This document shows positions 47,213 to 58,094 of a stretch of DNA of 64,000 bases, in pieces (position 1 is the stretch's first letter; each line of letters starts with the position of its first letter). The stretch is from the NCBI GenBank assembly GCA_021307315.1, contig JAJSPD010000020.1, positions 62,001 to 126,000 on the forward strand, in the 5' to 3' direction. Source of the DNA: Bisporella sp. PMI_857 (taxonomy: Eukaryota; Ascomycota; Leotiomycetes; Helotiales; Helotiaceae). A program made the position numbers and the translations under genes. The notes below the pieces were generated by a model. It did no database searches, was not told the origin of the DNA, and saw only the letters and a list, made by a program, of their open reading frames with translations.

Positions 47213-47916
47213 GGCTGTCTAGATGATTGGACGACTTCATTGGGGATCTCTGGTAATACTGATGAAAATGATTTAGAGGGTTAGGCTTGGATGGTTGGGA
47301 CGGTATGTAGGCAGGGTTGGGACCATGGATATAGCATGTGGATGTGTCTATGAGGTTACGAATGAATGCTGCCGAACAGCAGCCCAAAACATTGCATAAA
47401 CTCTTGGTTTTGAAACTCTCTTTTTGCGTCCTGTGCAAATCCAAGAATTTTGTTTCCGATCCCCCTTTTTTCTTTTCTTATTTAGAAAAGCCAGCCTGAA
47501 AGCACGCTTTCATGACCTAAATTGATGCATATGGCAAGAGTACATCACATTCCTGCCACCCTAGCGCTTCGTGGGCCGCATTTCTCTTGGTTCTAAGCTT
47601 CACGAAATCAACCTTGTTTGTTCACGGGATCGAGTAAACTTTCAGGGAGGCCCATTATATCCATTTCTGTCTGTTTTCTGTTTTCTACATCCAACAATAC
47701 TCAATTTGGCATGATACCAAGAGAACTCTAATACCCTTTCCACCATTCTGGAAATGCCAAACTATAACTCCATCGCTTATGATGTAAATGCTGTCCAGCG
47801 CTCGATATTCAATTGACTTTTTTTTGGGGGTTGCTTTTGCATTCCTGCCTCGCTCATCTACCTACCCCTTGACTTGGCCCCTTGTTTGCTAACGTTCAGT
47901 CAACGATGTCACTTCC
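47213..47916. other. Convergent 3' intergenic region
   Basis: About 700 bp between opposing stop codons. T-rich stretches occur near 47460-47480 and 47818-47825, and no gene is supportable. It should hold both 3' UTRs. Confidence 0.5.
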
Positions 47917-50040
47917 TCATCCCCATCCAAGGTTCTCCAAGGTGTTCCGAGCATCGCTGCTGCTCATCCCACTCACTCCCAAAGCTCTGACTTGCGTCCC
48001 TTTTCTCAGCCGTTGCAGCCCAAGAGCCACCTTCCAGCTCTCCTCCTCCGTAATGACAAAAACAAATTTTTTGCCCTCCTGGTCCCGAATACTCGCCCTA
48101 AGAACGTGCAACTTCGCACTTTTCAGCTCGCCAGTCTGGGAACGGTCAGCTCTTTTATCTACAGAAGGCGACGACGAGCCAACAGAAGAAACATAAGCAG
48201 AATCAAACGACGAGCGCGCATCATCAAAATGACCAAGACGACAAGAGTTTTTGCACAGACTAAACATGCTTTCGAGCAAAGCATCAGTCTCTTCACTCGA
48301 CGCGGGCTTGTCTTTGTCTAAACCCCAGAGTCGGCGAAGAGGAGATGCAGTAGAGTTTCGAGGAGAAGGAACGCTGGGACTCTGCCGGAAGGAGGGACAC
48401 CATACCTCTACGAGTTTCATGGTCCAGGCTTTGACATCCCATTCTCGCTGTGGGACGCCACGGACATCATCGTCGATGAAGAGACCTTCAGTAGTGATGC
48501 GCAGAATGAGACCATCGGTTACAGAGCCAACACCAGAGACGAGCTGAGAGGTCGGGGTTTTGATGAAGGCGTTGTTAAAGGAGTAGACTGCCTTGATGAC
48601 AATCTTGTCAGGATCTTTGGTTGAGTAAGGACTACGATTCGAAGGTGGAGCCGTGGTGGCATACGTGGAGTGAGACGCTGCGTACGATGACTCGGAGTAT
48701 ATTGACGACGGTGCTTTGCTGTGTGCGGGCTTCTTAGGCTTGTCGTAGGGTCGGAATGAATACTGGTCTTCGGTAGCTACATAAGCCTTTGCTGAGGCAG
48801 GAGGAGGTTTCTTGGTGGGTGAGCTTGGCTGGGAGGACGGTTGAGAACGAGCTGCAGGAGGTTGGCCTCTGGGCCAGGGGTTTGTTTTCTCTCCCACGGA
48901 AGAAAATGCATATGTACTTCCCTTTGGTTTCGCAGTAGCCTCCTTCTCCGCCTTCTCCCTTTCCGCCTTCTCCCTTTCCGCCTTCTCCTTTTCGGCTTTC
49001 TCCCTTTCTGCCTTCGCCTTTTCTGCCTTCGCCTTTTCTGCCTTCTCCTTCTCTGCCTTCTCCTTCTCCTTCTCTGCCTTCGCCTTCGCAGCTGCTGCCT
49101 CTTTCTCCCTATCAGCTTGTTGTTTCTTGAGTTGTTCCTGGAGTTTTTCATTCTCCTTCTGAAGCCTCTCTTTCTCTAGCTTCTCTCGAGCCTGTGCCTC
49201 TCGCTCACGAGCTAATTTTTCTCGAGCTTCTCTTTCGCGGGCATCTCTTTCACGAGCCTCCTTGAGTTTCCTATCTAGTTCCTCTTTGCGCTTCCGTTCA
49301 GCCTCTTTAGCTTTACGCTCCTCTTCTTTTCTCTTTGTTTCTTCTCTGGCTTTCTCCCAGGCGCCTTTCGCAGCACCACTAGCTCCAGGGTTCGTGCCCG
49401 CAGTCCCAGGAGGCGGGTTCGTTCTCTGCCAGCTCGGCTTGGGTGGAGGAGCTTTTGTATTCTCACCACTGCCACTCGCATTGTTCGGTGTAGGCCCACC
49501 ATGCGCATATCCATTGGAGTGCTGTTGGCCGTGCTGTGGCCCGCCTGAATATCCGCCACCTTGTGGATTAGGACCGCTGTGAGGAGGCACACCACTATGA
49601 GGAGGCACACCACTATGGGGAGGCACGCCGCTATGCGGAGGCGGCGCATTCCGAGGAGGAACATTATTGTGTGGTGGAGGAGGCGGTGGCCCTCCGCCTG
49701 GTCCTGGTCCGCCATCCGTTTGCGTTCGACCCAAAGCCCAGGCACCCAACGCAACAGCCACTATGATCATTATCATCCCCATGCCACCTGCACCTTTCAC
49801 GCTCTGCCACCATGCTTGAAAGGCAGGCTCTACTGCTTGGAACACTACTACTAATATGAGGGCTGAAGCAAAGCCAGCAACGAAGCTGTTGACACTTGGT
49901 TTTAATGAAGGCAGGTATATGAAGCCGCCGCCGGAAGAATGCGGAGGTATGATGAATATATCGTAGTTTCCATCTGGTAGACCTGAGGATCTTGGATTCG
50001 TTCCATGAGGAGGTGGAGGAGGTGGCGGAGGGTTGTTCAT
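47917..50040 (-). CDS. Membrane protein with Pro/Gly repeats, long Lys/Glu/Ala coiled coil and PH-like C-terminus, unrecognised
   Basis: Single exon, 707 aa. It starts MNNPPPPPPPPHGTNPRSSG. Residues ~40-110 contain two hydrophobic segments (SFVAGFASALILVVVFQAV and GMIMIIVAVALGAWALG). A Pro/Gly/His-rich stretch follows, with three perfect 6-residue repeats (PPHSGV), then about 150 residues of charged coiled coil (REAREKLARER, KAEREKAEKEK). After a Ser/Pro linker the C-terminal ~200 residues look folded: DKIVIKAVYSFNNAFI, LRITTEGLFIDDDVRGVPQ, REWDVKAWTMKLVEVW, and KFVFVITEEESWKVALGLQR, a beta-rich pattern reminiscent of PH-like domains (inference). I know no family name. It may be a tether or scaffold at a membrane. 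Confidence 0.8.
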   Translation of the reverse strand: MNNPPPPPPPPHGTNPRSSGLPDGNYDIFIIPPHSSGGGFIYLPSLKPSVNSFVAGFASALILVVVFQAVEPAFQAWWQSVKGAGGMGMIMIIVAVALGAWALGRTQTDGGPGPGGGPPPPPPHNNVPPRNAPPPHSGVPPHSGVPPHSGVPPHSGPNPQGGGYSGGPQHGQQHSNGYAHGGPTPNNASGSGENTKAPPPKPSWQRTNPPPGTAGTNPGASGAAKGAWEKAREETKRKEEERKAKEAERKRKEELDRKLKEARERDAREREAREKLAREREAQAREKLEKERLQKENEKLQEQLKKQQADREKEAAAAKAKAEKEKEKAEKEKAEKAKAEKAKAEREKAEKEKAEREKAEREKAEKEATAKPKGSTYAFSSVGEKTNPWPRGQPPAARSQPSSQPSSPTKKPPPASAKAYVATEDQYSFRPYDKPKKPAHSKAPSSIYSESSYAASHSTYATTAPPSNRSPYSTKDPDKIVIKAVYSFNNAFIKTPTSQLVSGVGSVTDGLILRITTEGLFIDDDVRGVPQREWDVKAWTMKLVEVWCPSFRQSPSVPSPRNSTASPLRRLWGLDKDKPASSEETDALLESMFSLCKNSCRLGHFDDARSSFDSAYVSSVGSSSPSVDKRADRSQTGELKSAKLHVLRASIRDQEGKKFVFVITEEESWKVALGLQRLRKGTQVRALGVSGMSSSDARNTLENLGWG
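48941..49090 (-). repeat. Degenerate coding repeat (Lys-Ala-Glu-Arg/Lys-Glu units)
   Basis: Repeating CTTCTCCTT/CTTTCCGC-like units on the plus strand encode tandem EKAEREKAEK-type coiled-coil units on the minus strand. Its length is likely to vary between strains. Confidence 0.8.
49583..49636 (-). repeat. Three 18-nt tandem repeats inside a coding region
   Basis: Three near-identical 18-bp copies at 49583-49600, 49601-49618 and 49619-49636 encode PPHSGV three times. Confidence 0.9.
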
Positions 50041-50662
50041 GATGTGTGGTGTGACACCATATGCTGGAATCGATTGACGGGATCAGGTTCAGGAATTAAT
50101 AGATGAAGGGGTCGTTAAAATATATATATAATGTTCAAATTAGGGTATATGCAAGGTCGTAAAGGGGTCATAAGATCGTGAACAAACTGGTTCTGTCAGT
50201 TTTTCTATCTCTCGGCGACTGGTCAAACAAAAATTACCTCATGAAGCAAACGACACTGTGGTAGTAAACAAGCTCACTAACAGAGAAAACACCAGACTCC
50301 GTTATGCAAGAAGCACAAGTTGATGACTGCCAGAGCGATCAAGGCAATTTACAATTGTGTTGTTAGTAGAGGTTGTCGTCGTCGGAGTAATCGTAGTATG
50401 TGGCAGCCGTCAGTAGTGATATTTACCCTGGGGGAAAAAAAACAGCTTCGGGAATTTAGCGAGGGTGAGCAGCAGAGCCGTCCCTGTGCTGTCCTGCTCC
50501 TGTACACACCCGCAATCTCCTGCAAGGCGATAAAGCACCCCGAGTCGCCCCTGAGTTCGGAACGATTTTCATGGGAACCGTTACAACGGCTCCAACATTC
50601 CAGCCTTGTGTAGTACAGGATCGAGTTCACGCTCGCTTTGGAACCGAAAATTGGGAACAAAC

Positions 50663-50707
<45 letters not shown>

Positions 50708-51708
50708 ATCCTTCGCGTTCGGAGAGAAGCGCCCGCCCCCCCTCATGGATGGCGCTGTGATAGTTTAACTTTCTCATTCTACACCGACCATTCAGGGTCT
50801 AATGGCCCCGTCCCGCCATAACAAAGCGTGGCAGATGCTACCCAATCCAATATGATGGCTATATTCCTGACGCGTTGAAAGGCTACGATGGGCTTTCCCT
50901 TCTCCACCACACCAGCGAATCTCAACGGCACACCAGTTTCTGGTGGTAGGCTGTTGCATCCAGCGTCGGCTTGGACCTTTGTACAATTCCAAAAGTGTAG
51001 CTTACTCGGTCACACGGCAGCAGGGTGACACCTGTACAAGGGCCGGTCCGCCACTAGGATGGCAGTAGGAGGAGATGAGCCTACGGATTGGTTGTTTGCG
51101 CCTTGCTTGCTCCCCTGCTAAAGATGGGGGGCTCGTGGCAGTTCGTGTCGGTTATCTCCTGTGCGTCGCCAGAGCAACCAAGCGGATGATGTCAGGAATA
51201 CGGTTCTCGGGAAATGCTATTGATGCAGTATGCGTGATGGTGTGATAGAGGCTGCAACTCGAAACATTTGAAAACATGGAATATATTGTTCAATTGCGGA
51301 TGGCTCCCCTTCACAAGTCAGAGATTTTCATGCGTCGAATACCTGATCCAGAAAGTTTTAGTATATCAATATTAGGCTCAGATTAGTCGCTCAACACTGA
51401 GCCCTAGATGCCGATACTGCGGCTACCGCTCCTTGCGGACTCTCACCATCGTGGGCGATCTTTGCCATACCACTCACTATCTGCGATCTTTTAGAGCCTA
51501 TCAGGCATCAATATACGTCCAGGGGAAGTTTGCCTTCATCCGAATGCAGAACATCCAATCCAGCACATTCCAGATGAAGCCGTGTTCTTTTGCATATCTT
51601 ATTGTCGCAAGCAACCATTTTGCTATAGTGCACAAATTAAATAGGAATATCGAAATTTGGCACCGTGCTTAAGGGTATCTTGTCTATTGGGTAGATCTGT
51701 GCCCCAGA
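50041..51708. other. Intergenic region with trinucleotide microsatellite
   Basis: About 1.7 kb upstream of the minus-strand membrane-protein gene, so it includes that promoter. It holds the GAT microsatellite at 50665-50706. No gene is supportable; minus-strand sequence at 51420-51660 shows scattered coding-like fragments broken by stops that may extend the decayed gene next to it. Confidence 0.45.
50665..50706 (+). repeat. (GAT)14 microsatellite
   Basis: Fourteen uninterrupted GAT units in non-coding DNA. Confidence 0.95.
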
Positions 51709-52930
51709 AGTTCTTTGAATGCATTCCTAAGAGAAACTGCACGGATCTTTGCTGCAAAGCTGGGCGACCCGACAAAGGTACCTAATCTTTACAGAGGCCC
51801 TCTGGGACATGAATTCTACCTCTGAAAGAATCCTAGAATATCCATAACGGCTTCACAAACCTGCGGCTCATCCGGGAACCGGAGCTTAACCATATCCATA
51901 AACTCTAGAGCACCACCCATCTCAATATTATACTGTCCAACCGATTCCGAGGCTGAGCCGACTTCCCATCGAACATATCTATGAGGAAGCTACCCGTGTC
52001 TCAGCTGATATTCTTGGAAATCTCGATTGTTTCTTTGATAGTTTCACCATCTGTACATGCAATCGTCGAGCTTTGGGCTAGTTTAGTTAAACGATCATCA
52101 TCTTTGTCCCATTTCCTCTTCTTTGAGATAGACGCTATATTCCGCCAATGTATGACATCTGTGAGCGAAATTGTCAGTTCTCTCTACGCTAATCATATTA
52201 TACAGTTTCTTGGATAAAGAACGCCCTGAATGCCCAGGGAAAGGTTGGGCTGGAACGCTCGTCTTGACCCGTTGCAGCAGCCTTTCAGTCTCTTCGAGCC
52301 TTTCATGGATATAAAGGCAATCACCTCATCCTTCTCAGAAGCCAGGCTCATCAATTTTAAGCCATGATCTGCTAGGGCCTAGACCATATGAATGTTTAGG
52401 TGAATTCGATGACACTGTATCTCGTCTTCATCCAGCTTTGCACACGACCGTTTTTATTGCGCCATCCATACTCCACAATACGAGAGGCTGTCATAATATC
52501 AAATCTTACAGTGGGATTTTCAATGAGAGACTTGCAATCAGTACAGAGCACCTGATTGAATTGAGATGCGCTGATCAGGAATAACCTGTGAAGGCCAGTG
52601 TACAGGGTAATTATGCTTCCCTTAGGCCTTTCCCGTTAAACTGCGTTCTATCAACATAAGCAAAGGCTCTCTGCCAGCAACCCAACGCGCTAAAGGGCCA
52701 TGATCTCTTGGGGAATGTCAATATAAGATGAAGGCATGAACTTCCGGTGCGGAACACGCTGGTTTCGATTCATCGCTGTTTTGCAAGGCTATTGTAATAG
52801 CACGAATCACCTTTCCAACAGCGATAAAGTCGCGGGTCTTGATCCCCCAAGGACATAGATAGTAGCCTATATTAGGTACAAAAGCAATCGAATAAATCTT
52901 AAGATGCTGGTCAGCTGCCCTTAAATGAAT
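51709..52930 (-). pseudogene. Decayed gene with Sin3-type PAH-like segment
   Basis: Minus-strand sequence reads as protein in pieces. At about 52920-52710 one frame gives CPWGIKTRDFIAVGKVIRAI, resembling the start of fungal N-terminal domains of STAND or related proteins, and ends in a stop. At about 52300-52200 there is coiled-coil-like sequence (RLEETERLLQRVKTSVPA). At about 52170-52010 there is SISKKRKWDKDDDRLTKLAQ, then a stop. At 51950-51709 the sequence ALEFMDMVKLRFPDEPQV, then MDILGFFQR, fits the first two helices of a paired amphipathic helix domain. A one-base frame change and a stop interrupt it before RIHVPEGLCKD and LSGRPALQQRSVQFLLG, which fit the remaining helices. Several stops and frame changes not explained by introns indicate decay. 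Known PAH domains bind repressors in Sin3-type corepressors. The extent is approximate. Confidence 0.4.
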
Positions 52931-53278
52931 GATAAAACTGTGCGACCAACCCTTTTCAAGTTATGAGATTAGTCAGATGTGAAATAAGTAGCCTCAAATT
53001 CGTTTAAGGCTTTTTTTTGGGGGGGGTGCACTATCTTCTATACGCAGTTAAGCCATCAGACGCATCTACAACTAAGTATTAACGCGGTTAGCTCCTTGGC
53101 TTGCAGGGTGTATTTGACCACATCTGGTGGGAATCACTTTAGATGTAGGTAACTGTGTCAAGCAAGATGACATTTCATGTCTCGGCTGGATAGATAAGTG
53201 GCCAGGGAGGAGACATGGTGGAAAATAAACGAAATCTTTTGTGATTATTCTGAACACTTCGTGACCGATAAGGGCACG
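52931..53278. other. Short intergenic region with T8G8-type run
   Basis: About 350 bp between the decayed gene and the prolidase stop codon. It contains adjacent T and G homopolymers near 53010-53027. No gene is visible. Confidence 0.5.
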
Positions 53279-55189
53279 CTATGGAAAGAAACGCGAGAAC
53301 CACCCTTTCGTTTGCTCCTCAGTGGTCGCGTCGGCCGGGTCGCCATTGATGATCTTCAGAGCCGCTGCGCCTTTCGGAGCCGTGGTGATGTTTTCATATC
53401 CGTCCTCGGTAACCAATATATCGTCCTCAATTCTGACACCTCCAATAGGGTAGTACTTCTCCAGAAGTTTGGCGTTGATAAACTGAGAGTATCTCTTGTC
53501 TTTCAGATACAGACCCAGAGCGTATCGAGAAAAGTATCTTGTGTAATGTTAGGCAAAAAATCACGCGCGCAGGGAGAGGAGAACTCTTACATGCCCGGTT
53601 CAATGGTAATCACTTGGTTGGGAGCTAGAATCGACGCAGCGCTCGAGCTGGGATCTTTGCGCATTTCGTGAAAGTTGGTGAGCCAGCTTTTTTCCGTCAT
53701 GCCGTAAAGAAGGTTGCCTCCGTCGCCCACATCGTGCACTTCAAGTCCCATAAAATGTCCCAACTAATTGGTCGTTAGCAATGCTCGGCCGGATCTGTAT
53801 AGGCTGGGGTGCATACGCCATGAGGGAGGAAAGCAACGGATGTTCCAGCATTGAAGATCTCATCAAACGTGCCGTTATGTAAGATTCCAAGCTCCATGAG
53901 TCTTACAACCAGAACTTTATGCGCATGCATATGAATGTCACGATAGTTCGCACCGGGCTCTACCATTTCAATGCATGATTCTTGCATCTCCTCCACAATA
54001 TCATATATCTCCTTCGCCTCCTTCGTCCACTCACCAGAAATCGGAAATGTCCGAGTAACGTCGGAAGCATAGCAAGACCAATCAACACCAGCATCAAGAC
54101 ACACAAGCTGTCGACCCTTCAGGGGCTCATTATTGGCCATATAGTGTAAAGTGCTTGCGTTCTCACCCGAGCCTGCAATTACGCCGTAGGATTGCTGCTT
54201 AGCTCCGTTCAAGATACATGTGCCAACAAATACAGCCTCTATCTCGGTCTCGTTCTTGAGATGTTTGATGACACGAAGGACATTCGTATGCCCTTGGGCG
54301 CTGATTGCGTTGGCCCTTCGGAGCAACTTGATCTCATAAGGGGTCTTAATGACACGGGCTGCGTTCATGGCGCTTTGGAGCTTGGATACTTCGAAGGGAT
54401 TGACATAAAGATCAGAGTTCGAGCCATCTTTGAATGAGTACGACTTAGATACAAGACCCTTTAGGGCTTGTTCATTATGAAGGACGTAGATTTTGCCGTA
54501 CTCTTTGTGGGCGAAATGGTTGAGGAATTCAGACAAGCTAGGTGTAAACGATACCTCGTCGAAGTCATAGTTTTCTTTGATCTCTTCGGGGCTTGGATTT
54601 TGCCCAAGGTATATAACCGCTCTTCCCTGGTTCAAAGGAGGGATAAATGCGGTGAGTAGATCCCGCTGAATATTATAGGTGACTACGCAGTCCGGTAGGT
54701 TAAGCCCACTTAGGTAGTAAAAGTATCGCCGCTGACGGAACACCTCCATTTGATCAGAGTCCTCCAGCAGCCTTGCCGGCAGACCGGGAAGGTAAATCAG
54801 ACCCTGTTTCACACCCAGATGCTTTGCTACTTTCCGAGCATGGAGCTTCGCTGACAAACATGGCATGTCAGTGAATCGTTCATCGCCAGGGCGTCCTTGA
54901 AGGAAAGGCATGATATTGATCGTAATGCATGGACGCGTTCAGATAATCTATGGGTATCACGTGTAAAGAGAGGTATGAAATTAGCAACTGCTATTTCTCG
55001 ACTCACCAGGGTACTTCTCGGTTGGTTTTGATTTTAAATTTACCGATCTGAAAACTATATCAGCAAGCGTGGACTTTTCAAGAATGATGCTCGAGGATGA
55101 GGTGGGTCTTACAACGCTCCAAATTCCTCGACTTCATCACAACTCCAATCCTCATCATCACTCAAGTTTGCAACCTGTCCGTTCTGCAT
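53279..55189 (-). CDS. pepP: Xaa-Pro aminopeptidase / prolidase-type metallopeptidase (M24B)
   Basis: Exons are 55113-55189, 55007-55047, 53817-54850, 53591-53763 and 53279-53537, giving 527 aa with all phases agreeing. Two small 5' exons precede the long frame: they restore [17 protein letters not shown], the hallmark N-terminal motif of this family, while an ATG at 54911 inside intron 2 would give an atypical start. Exon 1 adds an acidic leader ([19 protein letters not shown]). The N-terminal domain contains [17 protein letters not shown]. The pita-bread metal ligands are visible: Asp in [19 protein letters not shown] (two Asp), His in [11 protein letters not shown], Glu in IEPGIYF and Glu in GVRIEDDI, so the dinuclear (Mn-type) site is complete. 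It removes or cleaves residues next to proline and is probably cytosolic, since there is no signal peptide. Confidence 0.9.
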
Positions 55190-55928
55190 CTTAGGGATCT
55201 CAGGAGGCTGGGTTGTAGTGAGTATTCGAGAAGTATTTATGACATAAGGTGATAAAGTTTTGTATATGGTTGATTTGAATCTTTTACAGCATGTAGAATA
55301 TTTGATCTCATTGGTCATGAGGCTGGTCAAATCTCATCCCATTCCTGGTCAAGTCAAATCAAATCAAATCAAATCAAATTGATTCAAGCCTGAGGCAGCG
55401 GGTTTCTTGGGTTTTGTCTCGCCTGTGACAACATCAACCGGTTGGCGTGCCTTTCCCCCCATACCCCACACTCTGCTATGCATACAACCGTTGTCCGCCC
55501 ATCTGAACTTCTCACTCCTCTATTTGTGTATGCCGTGTCACCTGCCGGTCCAATCGTAACTTGATCTTTGGTGCCGAGTAGATCTTGGGACAAATACGAC
55601 GGGCATTCGGTGCTGTGCATAACGTCGTGCATAATTAACCCGAGGTCTAGTGCCTGGCTTTGAACGTCATGAGCGCTTCTTAGTTGCAGAATCTTGTTCG
55701 CGTCGTGGGCCTTCTGAACTGATCACGGTATCTCATAGGCTGTCAGGTAGTTCTCGGTGCTGTACATAGATGGAGTCAAAGCCCTTTTCGTGAGCCAGTA
55801 CAGGACCGAAGGGTCTCGGGAAAGAGATGCAGTATATTATATATTCGAAGATGGGGTCCCTTCTCGGGGGGACAGCTTCATCTCTAAAACCTTTGATACC
55901 TAACACCGTCAAGTGGGTGTATAACAAT
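55190..55928. promoter_or_regulatory. Divergent intergenic region, prolidase / GH78
   Basis: About 740 bp between divergent start codons, including the AAATC repeat at 55355-55380. An in-frame ATG at 55330 could extend the prolidase by 47 residues, but that segment reads like leader sequence. No other gene is supportable. Confidence 0.45.
55355..55380 (+). repeat. (CAAAT)5 pentanucleotide microsatellite
   Basis: Five CAAAT units in the divergent promoter region. Confidence 0.85.
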
Positions 55929-58094
55929 ATGAGATTACTACAGCAAATCCTACCGTTGATGTCATGCTCTCTGCAGGTGGTTACATCAATACCATACAGC
56001 GAGTACATCTTGGCGCCAGACACTCGGGACCTACATCCAACCTCGGTGTACAAAGTGAATGGGACAGTCATAGGAGCCGAATCATTAACTGGAACTTCAT
56101 CTGGGAATGCCACTTTTCAAGGTATTTCGTCAGTAACCTTTGACTACGGCAAGAACATTGCTGGCGTTGTGTCAATCACAGTCGGAGATTCCTCCTCTGC
56201 AGATGCTTTCATTGGCTTGACCTATGCCGAATCTTCCATTTGGATTAGTAGCCAAGGAAGCGATGCCACAGGCGATACGGTGTTGGATGAAGTGCTGTGG
56301 CTACATGTAGGCAACGGCCCAGGGACATATACCGTGGAAAGAGAGCATGAGCGAGGGGCTTTTAGATATCTTAGCTTGGTCAGTAATACGTCAGCTTTAG
56401 TCGAGATCACTGGTGTAAGTTAATCTCTTTGTATCTACGAAAATGTTGATCACGATGCCCTCGTGCTATCATATTGACTTTTTACGATAAGATCAGTACG
56501 TATTTCACAGCAGCACCAACTCAAGATCTGCGGGGATACAAAGGCTATTTCCATTCGAACGACGAACTCTTGAACAGGATTTGGTATGCTGGTGCATACA
56601 CAAATCAGTTGGGAACCATCGACCCGAAACATGGCAATTCCCTGGTCCATCTATTTGACAACCCTTATCCAAACATTGGTACCCTTACATGGTACAACAA
56701 CTTCACCATATCTCAGGGGAGCAGCTGTATCACTGATGGCGCAAAAAGAGATCGCTTGGTGTGGGCAGGCGACTTGGCTGTTGCAGTGCCTTCCATTGTA
56801 GTGAGTACTAATGACCTCGATTCGGTTAAAAATGGGCTTGATTCACTCCTCGTGCTTCAAAATCCGGATACGGGCCTGTTGCCCTATGCTGGCGCTCCTT
56901 TCAACCAGTTAGGCATCGTGAGCTTCACATATCATTTATACAGCCTGATAGGAATATCTTATTACTATAAATACACTGGGGACATTGACTATCTAAAGAG
57001 TGTTTGGAATCGATTTACGAAAGGCTTGCAGTGGTCATTGAACACAATCGATGGTTCTGGTCTGATGGACGTGACATCTTCCGCAGATTGGCTTCGCTTT
57101 GGCATGGGTGGACATGTATGCTGCTTTCCAAATCTTCTTTCATCAGTTACTGACGCAAGGTAGAACATTGAGGCGAATTCGATTCTCTATTACACCATAA
57201 ATGAGGGGATCAACCTGGCGGCCATTCTCGATGACAAGTCCTGGATTGCTGACTGGTCTGCAAAAGCTACTGCCATCAAAGAGGCGGCCAATAGACTTCT
57301 CTGGGTAAGTCCTTATTTAGTTTTATTTGATCAGAGTTTAGGTCTTCAATATTAACTAGACTTAGGATGAATCTACAAACCTTTACAAAGATAATGAAAA
57401 CTCTGCTATATATCCCCAAGATGGGAATTCATGGGCTATAAAGTCTAACTTGACTCTCTCATCGAGTCAAAAGTTAGCGATATCTCAAGCTCTGAGAGCT
57501 CGCTGGGGGCCTTATGGCGCGCCTGCGCCAGAAGCAGGTCCCACCATTTCTCCATTCATTAGCTCTTTCGAGCTGGAGTCTCACTTCCTAGCCTCTACAC
57601 CACAGAACGCACTTTCTCTCATGCGTCTCCAATGGGGTTTCATGCTCGATGACCCGCGAATGACAAACTCGACTTTTATTGAAGGCTATTCCGTTGATGG
57701 CTCGCTTCACTACGCACCATACCAAAACGACGCCCGAGTCTCGCATGCTCATGGTTGGGCTACTGGCCCTACGTCTCTTTTAAGCTTCTATGTTGCTGGA
57801 ATTCATCTGACCTCGAGCATTGGTAAGACGTGGGAAATCTCCCCTATGGTAGGGGACTTGACAATTGTTGAAGCCGGGTTTGAGACGCCTCTTGGAACAT
57901 TCAGTAATTCACTGAAAGCTGAGAATGGAAAGATTGTTCAAATGAGCTTCAGCACCCCAAGTGGCTCGAAAGGCGATGTAAAGTTGCCTGGTGTTAGCGG
58001 AGAGTTGATAAACTCTAGTGGTAAGAAAGTGCGACTCAACAGTGGACAAGTAAACGGGCTTGACGGTGGTGATTGGACCTTGAAGGCGAGATAG
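55929..58094 (+). CDS. Glycoside hydrolase family 78-like (alpha-L-rhamnosidase type), probably secreted
   Basis: Exons are 55929-56414, 56492-57115, 57164-57304 and 57366-58094, giving 659 aa, all in phase. The N-terminus (MRLLQQILPLMSCSLQVVTS) is a weak signal-peptide candidate; an alternative upstream signal exon spliced to the acceptor near 55977 is possible. The next ~140 residues form a beta-sandwich domain (SIPYSEYILAPDTRDLHPTS, FDYGKNIAGVVSITVG). The catalytic (alpha/alpha)6 barrel shows GH78-like landmarks: NRIWYAGAYTNQL, SCITDGAKRDRLVWAGDLAV, GLLPYAGAPFNQ, TINEGINLAAILDD, RWGPYGAPAPEAG.TISPF and SHAHGWATGPTSLL. A C-terminal beta domain ends the protein. Such enzymes release rhamnose from plant pectin (rhamnogalacturonan) or glycosides; exact specificity cannot be read. 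The sequon NNFT and several others fit secretion. Confidence 0.85.

Noticed and set aside
53198..53671. Plus-strand open frame of 157 codons
   Set aside because: Antisense to the last prolidase exons, which encode the conserved metal-binding Glu residues; no independent motif.
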